A DNA stretch of 6,624 nt, taken from NCBI GenBank assembly GCA_003486645.1, contig DNGI01000080.1, forward strand, positions 2,814 through 9,437. The letters are read 5' to 3'. The first letter of the stretch is position 1. Each line of letters starts with the position of its first letter. The position numbers and the translations under genes are program-made. A model generated the notes under the pieces. The model made no database searches. It was not told where the DNA came from and worked only from the letters and a program-made list of their open reading frames with translations. This DNA comes from Cyanobacteria bacterium UBA11370 (GTDB taxonomy: Bacteria > Cyanobacteriota > Cyanobacteriia > Cyanobacteriales > Coleofasciculaceae). This document shows positions 1-6,027 of the stretch, in pieces.

Positions 1-41
1 GGCTAATGGTTAATGGCTAATGGCTAATGGCTAATGGCTAA
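1..41. repeat. Heptanucleotide tandem repeat, GGCTAAT type
   Basis: Five full head-to-tail copies of a 7-bp unit (GGCTAAT; the second copy is GGTTAAT) are followed by a partial sixth copy (GGCTAA). The array begins at the window edge, so its true length is unknown. Short tandemly repeated repetitive (STRR) heptamers are typical of non-coding DNA in filamentous cyanobacteria. This one lies 39 bp upstream of the DUF2079 start codon. No function can be read from it, and copy number is expected to vary between strains. Confidence 0.9.
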
Positions 42-80
42 GTGCCAATTTTCGACTTGGTGTAGCGTATTATCAAATTA

Positions 81-1706
81 ATGATCCAGTTTAGATTACC
101 CAAACTATCCGTATCAAAGGTTGCGATCGCTGCCGGACTTATCTTTTTTATACTCACCTTAATCTTATCTTTACATCGACACTATACTTTTTATTCTTCT
201 TACGACCAAGGAATCTTTAATCAAGTTTTTTGGAACGGACTGCACGGTCGATTTTTTGAAAGTTCTCTCTCCTCTCAACTCTCAACTAATGTTGTTCATC
301 AGGGTGAAGTTCCGGAGGTTTATTATCACCGATTAGGGCAACATTTCACCCCAGCCTTATTACTTTGGCTACCGCTCTATGCGCTATTTCCTTCACCTGC
401 TACTTTAAGTGTTTTACAGGTTACTTTAGTTACGGCGGCGGGTTTGGTTCTGTACATCTTAGCTCGACAGTATGTGCAACCCAATCTAGCTACACTAATT
501 ACAGTTAGTTTTTACTGTGCTAATGCGGTTATAGGTCCTACCTTATCCAATTTTCACGATATTTCTCAGATTCCATTATTTATGTTTGGATTACTACTAG
601 CAATGGAAAAACGTTGCTGGTGGGTATTTTGGATATTAGCTGTTTTGATTCTAGCAGTACGAGAAGATGCAGGTGTGGGATTATTTGGTGTGGGATTTTA
701 TATGATTCTTAGCCAACGATATCCTCCTATGGGTTTAGCGGTTTGTACTATCAGTTTTGGTTACATGATTCTTTTAACCAATCTGATTATGCCGCTATTT
801 TCTGACGATGTTTCCCAACGGTTTATGATGGAACGATTTGGTCAATATGCGGAAGGAAATGAAGCTCCAACCTTGGAAATTATCTGGGGAATGATTAGTA
901 ATCCTTGGCGTTTATTGAGAGAACTTGTCGATCCTCCCAATCGCACCCTGAATTATTTATTAGGTCAATGGTTGCCTTTAGCGTTTGTGCCAGCCGTTGC
1001 ACCCGCGGCTTGGATGATCGGCGGATTTCCTTTACTAAAACTGTTTTTAGCGCAAGGAGATTCCGTGTTAGCCATTAATATTCGCTATGCCATGACGGTT
1101 GTGCCAGGACTATTTTATGGAGCAATTATTTGGTGGCAAAAACATCAAGAGTTATTTAATAAAGTGTTGTTTCGACGGTTTTGGATTTTATGTATTAGCC
1201 TGACGCTAATTTTTTCCTTTACATCCAGTAGTTCAGCCTTAAATCGAGCCTTTTATTTTCTATTACCGGATTCCTTTAACCCTTGGGTTTATATTTCATT
1301 GCCTCAACAATGGCATCACGTCGCTCAAATGCGACCCTTATTAAATCAAATTCCACCCAATGCTAGTGTCTCTGCCACGACTTATATTATCCCCCATTTA
1401 TCCAGCCGACGGGAAATTATTCGCTTGCCTGACTTAAAATTACGCAATGATCAAGGAAAAGTGATAAAGGTTGAATATTGTATTGCTGATCTTTGGCAGT
1501 TGGAGAGGTATCAAGTTGCGTTTAAAGAAGAGCGATCGCAATTACGCAATCTTGTTACTCTCATCAATAAATTGACCCGAAAAAACGACTATGGTATCAT
1601 TGGTTTTCAGGATGGTGTTATTTTGCTAAAAAAAGGTGTTGCCTCTAACCCACAATCGAATGAAGAATGGTTAGAATTCCGGCAAAAAATAGAACTCATT
1701 TTATAG
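81..1706 (+). CDS. DUF2079 polytopic membrane protein
   Basis: This 541-aa protein has the features of the DUF2079 family, which is common in cyanobacteria and actinobacteria and resembles GT-C type membrane glycosyltransferases. No reaction has been shown for it. The first membrane segment is at about residues 14-32, followed by the family-like YDQGIFNQ motif (41-48), HRLGQHFTP (83-91), an FHD motif (158-160) and VREDAG (193-198). Further hydrophobic segments lie at about 91-129, 135-152, 162-192, 198-240, 295-325, 335-352 and 367-382. The C-terminal part from about 410 is more polar and contains PNASVSATTYIIPHLSSRRE (426-445), as expected for the soluble tail of the family. ATG 81 is the natural start because it leads straight into a short cationic stretch before the first helix. 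No clear Shine-Dalgarno sequence is visible. The gene converges on the cyclase gene. The family assignment is firm, the function unknown. Confidence 0.88.
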   Translation: MIQFRLPKLSVSKVAIAAGLIFFILTLILSLHRHYTFYSSYDQGIFNQVFWNGLHGRFFESSLSSQLSTNVVHQGEVPEVYYHRLGQHFTPALLLWLPLYALFPSPATLSVLQVTLVTAAGLVLYILARQYVQPNLATLITVSFYCANAVIGPTLSNFHDISQIPLFMFGLLLAMEKRCWWVFWILAVLILAVREDAGVGLFGVGFYMILSQRYPPMGLAVCTISFGYMILLTNLIMPLFSDDVSQRFMMERFGQYAEGNEAPTLEIIWGMISNPWRLLRELVDPPNRTLNYLLGQWLPLAFVPAVAPAAWMIGGFPLLKLFLAQGDSVLAINIRYAMTVVPGLFYGAIIWWQKHQELFNKVLFRRFWILCISLTLIFSFTSSSSALNRAFYFLLPDSFNPWVYISLPQQWHHVAQMRPLLNQIPPNASVSATTYIIPHLSSRREIIRLPDLKLRNDQGKVIKVEYCIADLWQLERYQVAFKEERSQLRNLVTLINKLTRKNDYGIIGFQDGVILLKKGVASNPQSNEEWLEFRQKIELIL

Positions 1707-1733
1707 CAACCGCCAAAGTGGTTAAGCTGCCTG

Positions 1734-1796
1734 TGCTTTTAAATTGCTTGTTTCAATAGAGGGGGAGAGGGGGAGAGGGTTTAACTTTAAAAAGCA
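1734..1796. terminator. Possible bidirectional terminator between convergent genes
   Basis: In the 98-bp gap between two converging stop codons, TGCTTTTAAA (1734-1743) is mirrored by TTTAAAAAGCA (1786-1796), which has one extra A. The arms could pair as a stem of about 10 bp, but they enclose 42 bp that include a G-rich octamer repeat. The position suits a terminator serving both genes. The long loop and AT-rich stem make a classical intrinsic terminator doubtful. Confidence 0.25.
1761..1779. repeat. G-rich octamer repeat (GGGGGAGA)n
   Basis: Two exact copies of GGGGGAGA (1761-1768 and 1769-1776) are followed by a partial third copy (GGG). The array is purine-only on the plus strand and sits between the convergent stops of the DUF2079 and cyclase genes. 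It has three G runs of three or more, one short of a canonical four-tract G-quadruplex. Confidence 0.7.
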
Positions 1797-1804
1797 ATAC
1801 GGTA

Positions 1805-2791
1805 TTAAAAGTGCCCTCCTAGAAAGTTATCTAAATCAGCATAAGTTCCAGCATAAGTCACTGTCGGCTCATCATAACCCTTGAGTTTAACAATATGCTG
1901 TTTGAAACCAAGCTGAGGGTCTCCTAACTCACTAATGTAGCGGTACGTCTCTTCTCCCATGGCAATATCTAAACCAATTTGTTTAGTAGCAGATTCCAAA
2001 CGAAAGGCAGCATTTACAGTATCGCCAATTGCGGTATAGTCGGGGCGATCGCCACTACCCGTATTCCCCACCATGGCATAACCCGTATTAATTCCTGCAC
2101 CAATTCGCAAGGGGAAAGGGAGGGGATACTGACTAGAGAGATCAGCGGTCATTTTGTGTAAATCACTGATTGCCTGTAAGATATTGAGAGCTTCTTGAGA
2201 GCTGACTCCTTGAGCGTTATTGTGAAACCAAATTGCCATTACTGCGTCGCCGATATATTTATCAACCCAGCTACCTGACTCGCGGATAATATTACCTGAC
2301 TGACGGAACCACGTACCAATAACCACGGAGAGGATTTTTTCATCCAACTGGCGGGTAAGTACAGTAAAGTCCCGGATATCGACCACCATGACTGACATCA
2401 AGCGACGGACGTGCAAGGTTGATGTCATCGTTTCGCTGTTTAGCGGCTGAGAAATATCACTATTGCGACTGTTAGAGGGACAATGGAATTCTAGCTCGGT
2501 CTGACCAAACATCAGGCGATCGCCATTCCGGATGGTTACAGGAATACCGACTCGTCGGCCATTGACAAACGAACCATTACGACTTCCTAAATCGATGAGA
2601 TAGAAATCACCTGTTTCAGTACACTGTAACATCGCGTGATTTCTCGAAATCCACCGATCTGACAGGACAAAATTGTTATCGTCACCACGTCCAACCGTCC
2701 AACAATTGCTACCCACCAATGGGAGATAGCGATTGCCAGTCTCAGTTGGAAGAAGCAAATAGGGAGTGGATCGTAGAGTCACCACAGGCAC
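1805..2791 (-). CDS. cya1: FHA-domain class III adenylate cyclase (Cya1-like)
   Basis: The 328-aa protein makes cyclic AMP from ATP, by inference from conserved residues. An N-terminal FHA domain (about 25-104) shows GRGD (34-37), SRNH (49-52) and RNGS (71-74), which form the phosphothreonine-binding loops. The class III catalytic domain (about 130-315) keeps both metal-binding aspartates, Asp138 (VVDIRDFT) and Asp182 (KYIGDAV). It also keeps the purine-selecting pair Lys178/Thr253 and the transition-state residues Asn260 and Arg264 (TVNAAFR). A Lys/Thr pair marks class IIIb cyclases; cyanobacterial members of that class, including the FHA-bearing Cya1 of Synechocystis, respond to inorganic carbon, and Cya1 is needed for motility. 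No membrane segment is seen, so it is probably cytosolic. The start is GTG 2791: an in-frame stop lies eight codons upstream with no ATG between, though GTG codons 3 and 4 are alternatives. The gene symbol is by resemblance. Confidence 0.92.
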   Translation of the reverse strand: MPVVTLRSTPYLLLPTETGNRYLPLVGSNCWTVGRGDDNNFVLSDRWISRNHAMLQCTETGDFYLIDLGSRNGSFVNGRRVGIPVTIRNGDRLMFGQTELEFHCPSNSRNSDISQPLNSETMTSTLHVRRLMSVMVVDIRDFTVLTRQLDEKILSVVIGTWFRQSGNIIRESGSWVDKYIGDAVMAIWFHNNAQGVSSQEALNILQAISDLHKMTADLSSQYPLPFPLRIGAGINTGYAMVGNTGSGDRPDYTAIGDTVNAAFRLESATKQIGLDIAMGEETYRYISELGDPQLGFKQHIVKLKGYDEPTVTYAGTYADLDNFLGGHF

Positions 2792-2821
2792 AGAAGCAAC
2801 AAAGGGTTAAACAACGATGGT

Positions 2822-2935
2822 TTATTCACTTGATCTTGTAGATGCATTCTGGAGCCAAACTAGTGATTCCGGAAACATAACCGCTAATCCTTCCTGATGC
2901 CAGTAATTGTCCACCGTAAACATAAAAGCAAACAT
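2822..2935 (-). other. Small ORF of doubtful reality between DUF3120 and cyclase genes
   Basis: A 37-codon ATG-initiated frame nearly fills the 155-bp gap between the DUF3120 stop and the cyclase start, on the same strand as both. Its product would begin MFAFMFTVDNYW. There is no Shine-Dalgarno sequence, membrane pattern or recognised motif. It may simply be leader sequence of the cyclase transcript. It is listed because it is the longest open frame in this gap. Confidence 0.12.
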
Positions 2936-2946
2936 AGAAGCTACAT

Positions 2947-3675
2947 TCAGGCCATAGAAGCTGCTAACCAAAATAGGCTATCTACCAAAATTGTACTCAA
3001 CACAGCTCCACTGAATGCCCACCAAGGCAACTGTCCTTTCCCCAATGACCAACACCCTACTCCACCAAGTGTAGCTACTAAAACCACCGCTAGAGCTATT
3101 CCCCAAGGAGTCTGCACTTGAGCGATCGCACTTTGAAAAATTGGCGTTGCTAGTGCTGGGTCAACTTGCATCACCTGCCGCCAGTAAGGAATTAGATGAG
3201 TCAAGTAAAAATATACATCGGTTAGGGCCGTCCCGAACAGGGAACCTAAGTAAAAAAGATTTCCAACTTTCCCTCTCCCGCGCCACAACCCCCATAAGAC
3301 AAAGGGTAGACCGATTGCTTCGACGGGTAAGTGAATCAGGGGTTCGGTTCGCAGCCAGCCCCAATAAATTGATCCCGCTAACCAACTCCAACTAAATCCT
3401 AGCAGTAAATCGCCCCATATTTGGGTTGCTGGACGCTTTAAAAGCTTTCGCCCCAGCCCTACCCAAACACTCGTCAGCGCTAAACTCAACAGGGGGAGTT
3501 CTCGAACTAGCGGCGCTTGGGCAAATACGGGTACGGAAACCAGAAACGACGATGCTGCAAAAACTAACCAGGATTGGCGATTACCAATTCCCCATGCTGG
3601 ATGAGAGAGTAGAAATTCTCCTGACTCGTCGGAGTAGCCAGGGGTTGAATCAGAAAACCAGGTATTGTTAAACAA
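2947..3675 (-). CDS. DUF3120 cyanobacterial membrane protein
   Basis: The 242-aa product matches what I know of DUF3120, a conserved integral membrane family largely confined to cyanobacteria with no assigned function. Family-like landmarks are RQSWLVFAASSFLVSVPVFA (33-52), WGDLLLGFSWSWLAGSIYWG (87-106) and the following HLPVEAIGLPFVLW (115-128). About seven hydrophobic segments are visible: 36-52, 61-77, 87-107, 117-131, 138-158, 190-208 and 217-238. Residues 1-30 are polar and probably extramembranous. The start is unusual. Between the upstream in-frame stop (3697-3699) and the conserved region there is no ATG or GTG, so TTG 3675 is the most likely initiator, with a rare ATT just before it. 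The gene is co-oriented with the cyclase 155 bp downstream, so co-transcription is possible, and it is divergent from uppP. Confidence 0.85.
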   Translation of the reverse strand: MFNNTWFSDSTPGYSDESGEFLLSHPAWGIGNRQSWLVFAASSFLVSVPVFAQAPLVRELPLLSLALTSVWVGLGRKLLKRPATQIWGDLLLGFSWSWLAGSIYWGWLRTEPLIHLPVEAIGLPFVLWGLWRGRGKVGNLFYLGSLFGTALTDVYFYLTHLIPYWRQVMQVDPALATPIFQSAIAQVQTPWGIALAVVLVATLGGVGCWSLGKGQLPWWAFSGAVLSTILVDSLFWLAASMA

Positions 3676-3686
3676 AATATTGTTAA
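3663..3686. repeat. Direct repeat and small dyad over the DUF3120 start
   Basis: The 9-mer TATTGTTAA occurs twice, at 3663-3671 and 3678-3686. Between the copies, AACAA (3671-3675) and TTGTT (3680-3684) form a 5-bp dyad that overlaps the TTG start codon. The arrangement resembles a translational or repressor-type control site, but the region is AT-rich and chance is possible. Confidence 0.3.
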
Positions 3687-3709
3687 TATTCTTTACTTAT
3701 CTTTATATA

Positions 3710-3726
3710 TCTCAATCTAGTTGAGA
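3710..3726. promoter_or_regulatory. Operator-like dyad TCTCAA-N5-TTGAGA
   Basis: A perfect 6-bp inverted repeat, TCTCAA (3710-3715) and TTGAGA (3721-3726), is separated by 5 bp. It lies 35 bp upstream of the DUF3120 start, beside a TATATA stretch (about 3704-3709) that could be its -10 element. A 17-bp dyad in the promoter zone between divergent genes is the usual layout of a dimeric-regulator operator. No known regulator consensus is recognised. Confidence 0.35.
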
Positions 3727-3730
3727 ATCC

Positions 3731-3749
3731 TATCCCCCCCAGGGGGATA
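3731..3749. promoter_or_regulatory. Strong GC-rich hairpin in the divergent intergenic region
   Basis: TATCCCCC (3731-3738) pairs perfectly with GGGGGATA (3742-3749) around a 3-base loop (CCA). This is an 8-bp stem with five G:C pairs in otherwise AT-rich DNA. There is no T-tract immediately after it on the plus strand, so it does not look like an intrinsic terminator. It lies about 180 bp upstream of uppP and about 55 bp upstream of the DUF3120 start. A role as a regulator site or transcript-leader structure is inference. Confidence 0.4.
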
Positions 3750-3842
3750 TCAGGACTATTATAGTATAGCCAAAGTCCCGGATTGATTGGCGATTCCCAG
3801 TAATTTATGTCAGAATGCCTGTTGGCTTTGGCGGAAGTAGGG

Positions 3843-3877
3843 GAGTTTTGAGTTTTAAGTTTTGAATTTTGAATTTT
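3843..3877. repeat. Degenerate heptamer tandem repeat, GARTTTT type
   Basis: Five consecutive 7-bp units read GAGTTTT, GAGTTTT, AAGTTTT, GAATTTT, GAATTTT. The array lies 52 bp upstream of uppP in non-coding DNA. It is a second STRR-type array with a different unit from the one at 1-41. Its proximity to uppP means it probably lies in the promoter or leader of that gene, and unit-number changes would alter spacing by 7 bp. Confidence 0.75.
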
Positions 3878-3916
3878 AAAGTATTAATGGCTTAACGGTT
3901 GTGGAGTCAGCGAAAT

Positions 3917-3920
3917 AGGA
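3917..3920 (+). promoter_or_regulatory. Ribosome binding site deciding the uppP GTG start
   Basis: AGGA lies 9 nt before GTG 3930. An in-frame TAA directly precedes that GTG, so no earlier start is possible. The internal ATG at 4077, where the conserved UppP core begins, has no comparable upstream site, which favours the longer protein. Confidence 0.55.
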
Positions 3921-3929
3921 ATAAATTAA

Positions 3930-4913
3930 GTGAAAGGAATAAGTAGATCGCAATATAAATTGTTCAAGTTTTTTGCTGCTGGTTTCAGCAGTGCTTTCCT
4001 CGCCTTGCCTTTGAAGGTTCTTGCTAGTAGCCTATCCCCAGAAGTAGCATTAGTTCCCACACAATCAACAGCTCAAATGAATATAATTCAGGCTGTGGTA
4101 TTGGGAATGGTGCAAGGATTAACGGAGTTCCTACCCATTAGTAGTACGGCTCATTTAAAAGTAGTGCCAGTTGCATTAGGTTGGGGTGATCCAGGGGTGA
4201 CATTTACGGCGATTATTCAGCTTGGCAGTATTGGTGCTGTGTTATGGTATTTTTGGTCAGATTTGGCTCAAATTACTAAAGGAACTCTGAAAGCGATTCG
4301 AGAATCTGATTATCAATCCAACGAATTCCGGATGGCATTGGGAATTATTTTTGGAACAATACCGATTGTATTTTTTGGATTACTAATAAAGAAATTTATT
4401 CCAGATTTTGATAATTCACCCCTGCGGAGTATGGGAGCGATCGCCTCTGCTTCAATTGTCATGGGGTTGCTATTGGGAGTTGCGGAACAAATCGGTAAGC
4501 GCAAGCGTAATTTTGAGGAGTTAAATGTCCAAGATGGGATATTAATGGGGTTAGCTCAAGCGATGGCGTTAGTTCCTGGAGTTTCCCGATCCGGTTCGAC
4601 GATTACGGCAGGTTTGTTTATGGGGTTGGAACGAGCAACCGCAGCACGTTTTTCGTTTTTGTTAGGTATTCCTTCTATTACTTTAGCAGGTTTAGTGGAG
4701 TTAAAAGATGCGGTAGAAACGGGAGTGAGGGATGGGGAGATGGTGTCGTTGATTGTCGGGGTAATTTCAGCCGCTATATTTTCTTATGCAGCGATCGCCT
4801 GGTTGATTCGTTATTTACAAACTCAGAATACTTGGGTATTTGTTTGGTATCGGTTAGTGTTTGGGGCAGCTATTTTAGGGGCGATTAGTACTGGATTTCT
4901 ACAAAATAATTAG
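3930..4913 (+). CDS. uppP: Undecaprenyl-diphosphatase UppP/BacA with N-terminal extension
   Basis: This membrane enzyme removes a phosphate from undecaprenyl diphosphate, regenerating the lipid carrier for peptidoglycan and other envelope glycans. Extra copies are known to confer bacitracin resistance in other bacteria. Both family signatures are present. The first is (E/Q)xxxE within QGLTEFLPISSTAH (62-75), with Gln62 and Glu66. The second is PGVSRSGSTI (216-225), with the catalytic Arg220. Several hydrophobic helices follow, at about 91-109, 136-153, 168-186, 203-215, 240-257, 271-295 and 303-322. The protein has 327 residues, against about 273 in E. coli. The difference is a roughly 49-residue N-terminal extension with a basic start and a hydrophobic stretch (11-32), resembling a signal peptide or extra helix. 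Met50 (4077) would give a standard-length core, but start context favours GTG 3930. The gene is divergent from the DUF3120 gene and convergent with the PIN toxin gene. Confidence 0.95.
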   Translation: MKGISRSQYKLFKFFAAGFSSAFLALPLKVLASSLSPEVALVPTQSTAQMNIIQAVVLGMVQGLTEFLPISSTAHLKVVPVALGWGDPGVTFTAIIQLGSIGAVLWYFWSDLAQITKGTLKAIRESDYQSNEFRMALGIIFGTIPIVFFGLLIKKFIPDFDNSPLRSMGAIASASIVMGLLLGVAEQIGKRKRNFEELNVQDGILMGLAQAMALVPGVSRSGSTITAGLFMGLERATAARFSFLLGIPSITLAGLVELKDAVETGVRDGEMVSLIVGVISAAIFSYAAIAWLIRYLQTQNTWVFVWYRLVFGAAILGAISTGFLQNN

Positions 4914-4932
4914 TCATCTAAAGAGATTGCAG

Positions 4933-4958
4933 CCGATTAACCGTTCAAATTGAATCGG
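4933..4958. terminator. Candidate bidirectional terminator hairpin
   Basis: CCGATT (4933-4938) is mirrored by AATCGG (4953-4958) in the 56-bp gap between the converging uppP and PIN-toxin stops. Within it, TTCAA-A-TTGAA (4944-4954) forms a competing small hairpin. There is no clear T-tract on either side, so the assignment rests mainly on position. Confidence 0.3.
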
Positions 4959-4969
4959 GGAATCTGGTT

Positions 4970-5416
4970 CTAAGGAATCCAGGATTCGAGTTGGAGATCG
5001 CAAACTTCTTGAATGCGGATGAAATCGCTGTCACCAGAGACTAAAATTAATTCATGTTGTAAGGCAGTAGCAGCAATCCAGAGGTCATTTTCACCGAAGC
5101 CTAAATTTTGCAGTGTAGTTCTACGCCTCTTGAGTCGATCTTTGGGAGCAAAGTATTCAAACAAAGCAACCTTTAATTGACTGTAGAGAATACAGGTATT
5201 TTCATCAATAAAATAGAGTGCTATTTGTTCTATAAAATCATGGATTAATTGTCGGTTATGTGATTTATGTTCAGACTTTTCAGCCATGTAGAGCAATTCA
5301 CCATAGACGATGATACTGATTCCAGAGTCCCTTTCTCTCCGCTGATCCAAAATCAAACAGATGTCAGGATTATTTTTAATAATCTCGCTACAGTGATTAG
5401 TGTCTAGTAAATACAT
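4970..5416 (-). CDS. PIN-domain toxin, VapC family
   Basis: The 148-aa protein is a PIN-domain ribonuclease, the usual toxin of VapBC-like type II modules, expected to cleave specific RNAs when free of its antitoxin. The acidic metal-binding set is visible: Asp5 in the N-terminal LLDTNH, Glu40 in the SIIVYGELLY helix (34-43), Asp111 in ENDLWIAATAL (109-119), and Asp129/Asp131 in SGDSDF (127-132). Full length and intact catalytic residues suggest it is active. ATG 5416 lies only 3 bp beyond the stop of the antitoxin gene, with no strong Shine-Dalgarno sequence, so translation is probably coupled to it. The gene converges on uppP. The RNA target cannot be predicted from sequence. Confidence 0.9.
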   Translation of the reverse strand: MYLLDTNHCSEIIKNNPDICLILDQRRERDSGISIIVYGELLYMAEKSEHKSHNRQLIHDFIEQIALYFIDENTCILYSQLKVALFEYFAPKDRLKRRRTTLQNLGFGENDLWIAATALQHELILVSGDSDFIRIQEVCDLQLESWIP

Positions 5417-5419
5417 GAC

Positions 5420-5791
5420 TCAAAATTCTGAGGGTAGGCGAGTACTACGGACAAATTCTTGACATTCTTCTAAGTCATCACCTAACCAAGTTCCAGAAAA
5501 CTGGCTCAGATTACCGAGTTTGCTAGTAGAGCGTTTGGGAGGCACTGGAGAGCGTGGGTTTGTTTTTAGCTGGGCTAGGGTTGCTCTGATTCTAGCTTTT
5601 GGATCGCTAGGTGGCTTTATATCAAGATTTATCGTTTCTTTACCACGTTTAATCGGGGTAAGTTTGCGGAGGGGTGGTTTTTTTTGGATGGGTTGGAGTG
5701 TATCAAGAAAGGCGCTGACGAGGGCAAGTTGTTCAGGAAGCAGGGTTTCTAGTTGCTGGTTGATTTTTTGTCGAAGTTCGAGGGGTGTCAT
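5420..5791 (-). CDS. Antitoxin of the PIN-toxin module
   Basis: The 123-aa protein lies directly upstream of the PIN toxin on the same strand with a 3-bp gap, the standard antitoxin-first order. Its N-terminus is a predicted amphipathic helix (about 4-33, ELRQKINQQLETLLPEQLALVSAFLD), as in many cyanobacterial antitoxins. The middle (35-95) is basic and proline-rich, probably disordered. The C-terminus has the conserved-looking FSGTWLGDDLEECQEFVRST (98-117), which I take to be the toxin-wrapping segment; tails of this type recur in cyanobacterial PIN partners. No classic AbrB or ribbon-helix-helix fold is evident, so autoregulatory DNA binding is uncertain. ATG 5791 has a weak AGG 6 nt upstream. 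The role rests on gene order and the tail motif. Confidence 0.8.
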   Translation of the reverse strand: MTPLELRQKINQQLETLLPEQLALVSAFLDTLQPIQKKPPLRKLTPIKRGKETINLDIKPPSDPKARIRATLAQLKTNPRSPVPPKRSTSKLGNLSQFSGTWLGDDLEECQEFVRSTRLPSEF

Positions 5792-6027
5792 TGGTTGCCT
5801 GTAATGGTGGGTGATTGTTTGTCTCTATTTTAATGTGTAATTGTTTCTGAATTAATCAGAGAAGATGTGCCTGTTGTGAGTTGCCCAAACTGCGGCACAA
5901 GTTATTTAACCTTATATTGAGGTTGCAAGTTTTTCTCTAATTGAGACAGGCGATCGCTAACCATCTAAAACTCCAAGGGAAGATATAAGACAGGACAGAG
6001 TAAAGTCTCTAGTTCTACTATATCCAC
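5792..6027. other. Intergenic stretch between two toxin-antitoxin modules
   Basis: About 236 bp separate the intact antitoxin start from the toxin stump. They must contain the promoter of the intact module (minus strand), but I could not find a convincing -35/-10 pair. One HIP1 octamer is present (5950-5957). Short frames are seen in both directions: a 20-codon minus-strand frame at 5902-5964, and a plus-strand frame from GTG 5867 to the stop at 5918-5920 that encodes SCPNCGTSYLTLY with a CxxC pair. None is long enough to call as a gene. Confidence 0.6.
5902..5964 (-). other. Very short ORF with good ribosome binding site
   Basis: A 20-codon frame (MVSDRLSQLEKNLQ...) begins at ATG 5964, with GGAG 6 nt upstream. 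It falls where the body of the lost PIN toxin would have been, upstream of the intact antitoxin. The Shine-Dalgarno spacing is ideal, but the product is too short to assign and may be a relic or chance. Confidence 0.15.

Noticed and set aside
1..41. CRISPR array
   Set aside because: The units are 7 bp with no spacers, so this is a simple tandem repeat. No other spaced repeats of 25-40 bp were found.
45..73. Promoter for the DUF2079 gene (TATTAT at 68-73)
   Set aside because: It is only 7 bp from the start codon, and nothing resembling a -35 box sits at the proper spacing.
1761..1779. G-quadruplex
   Set aside because: Only three G runs of three or more are present, one short of the canonical four.
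1979..2161. 60-codon plus-strand frame
   Set aside because: It lies wholly inside the cyclase catalytic domain on the opposite strand and has no family-like pattern; it is a shadow of that gene.
2897..3395. Plus-strand frames of 74 and 84 codons and a 76-codon minus-strand frame
   Set aside because: All overlap the DUF3120 gene, whose frame gives a coherent membrane protein. The alternatives are low-complexity and have no recognisable motif.
3426..3671. 81-codon plus-strand frame
   Set aside because: It is antisense to the N-terminal part of the DUF3120 gene and shows no conserved pattern.
3731..3749. Intrinsic terminator
   Set aside because: The stem is strong, but there is no T-tract after it on the plus strand, and it lies upstream of both divergent genes rather than downstream of any.
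4313..4504. 63-codon minus-strand frame
   Set aside because: It is antisense to the UppP core, between the two signature motifs, so it is a shadow frame.
5520..5804. 94-codon plus-strand frame
   Set aside because: It is antisense to the antitoxin gene. Its Ser/Gly/Arg-rich product reflects the reverse reading of a basic, proline-rich linker.
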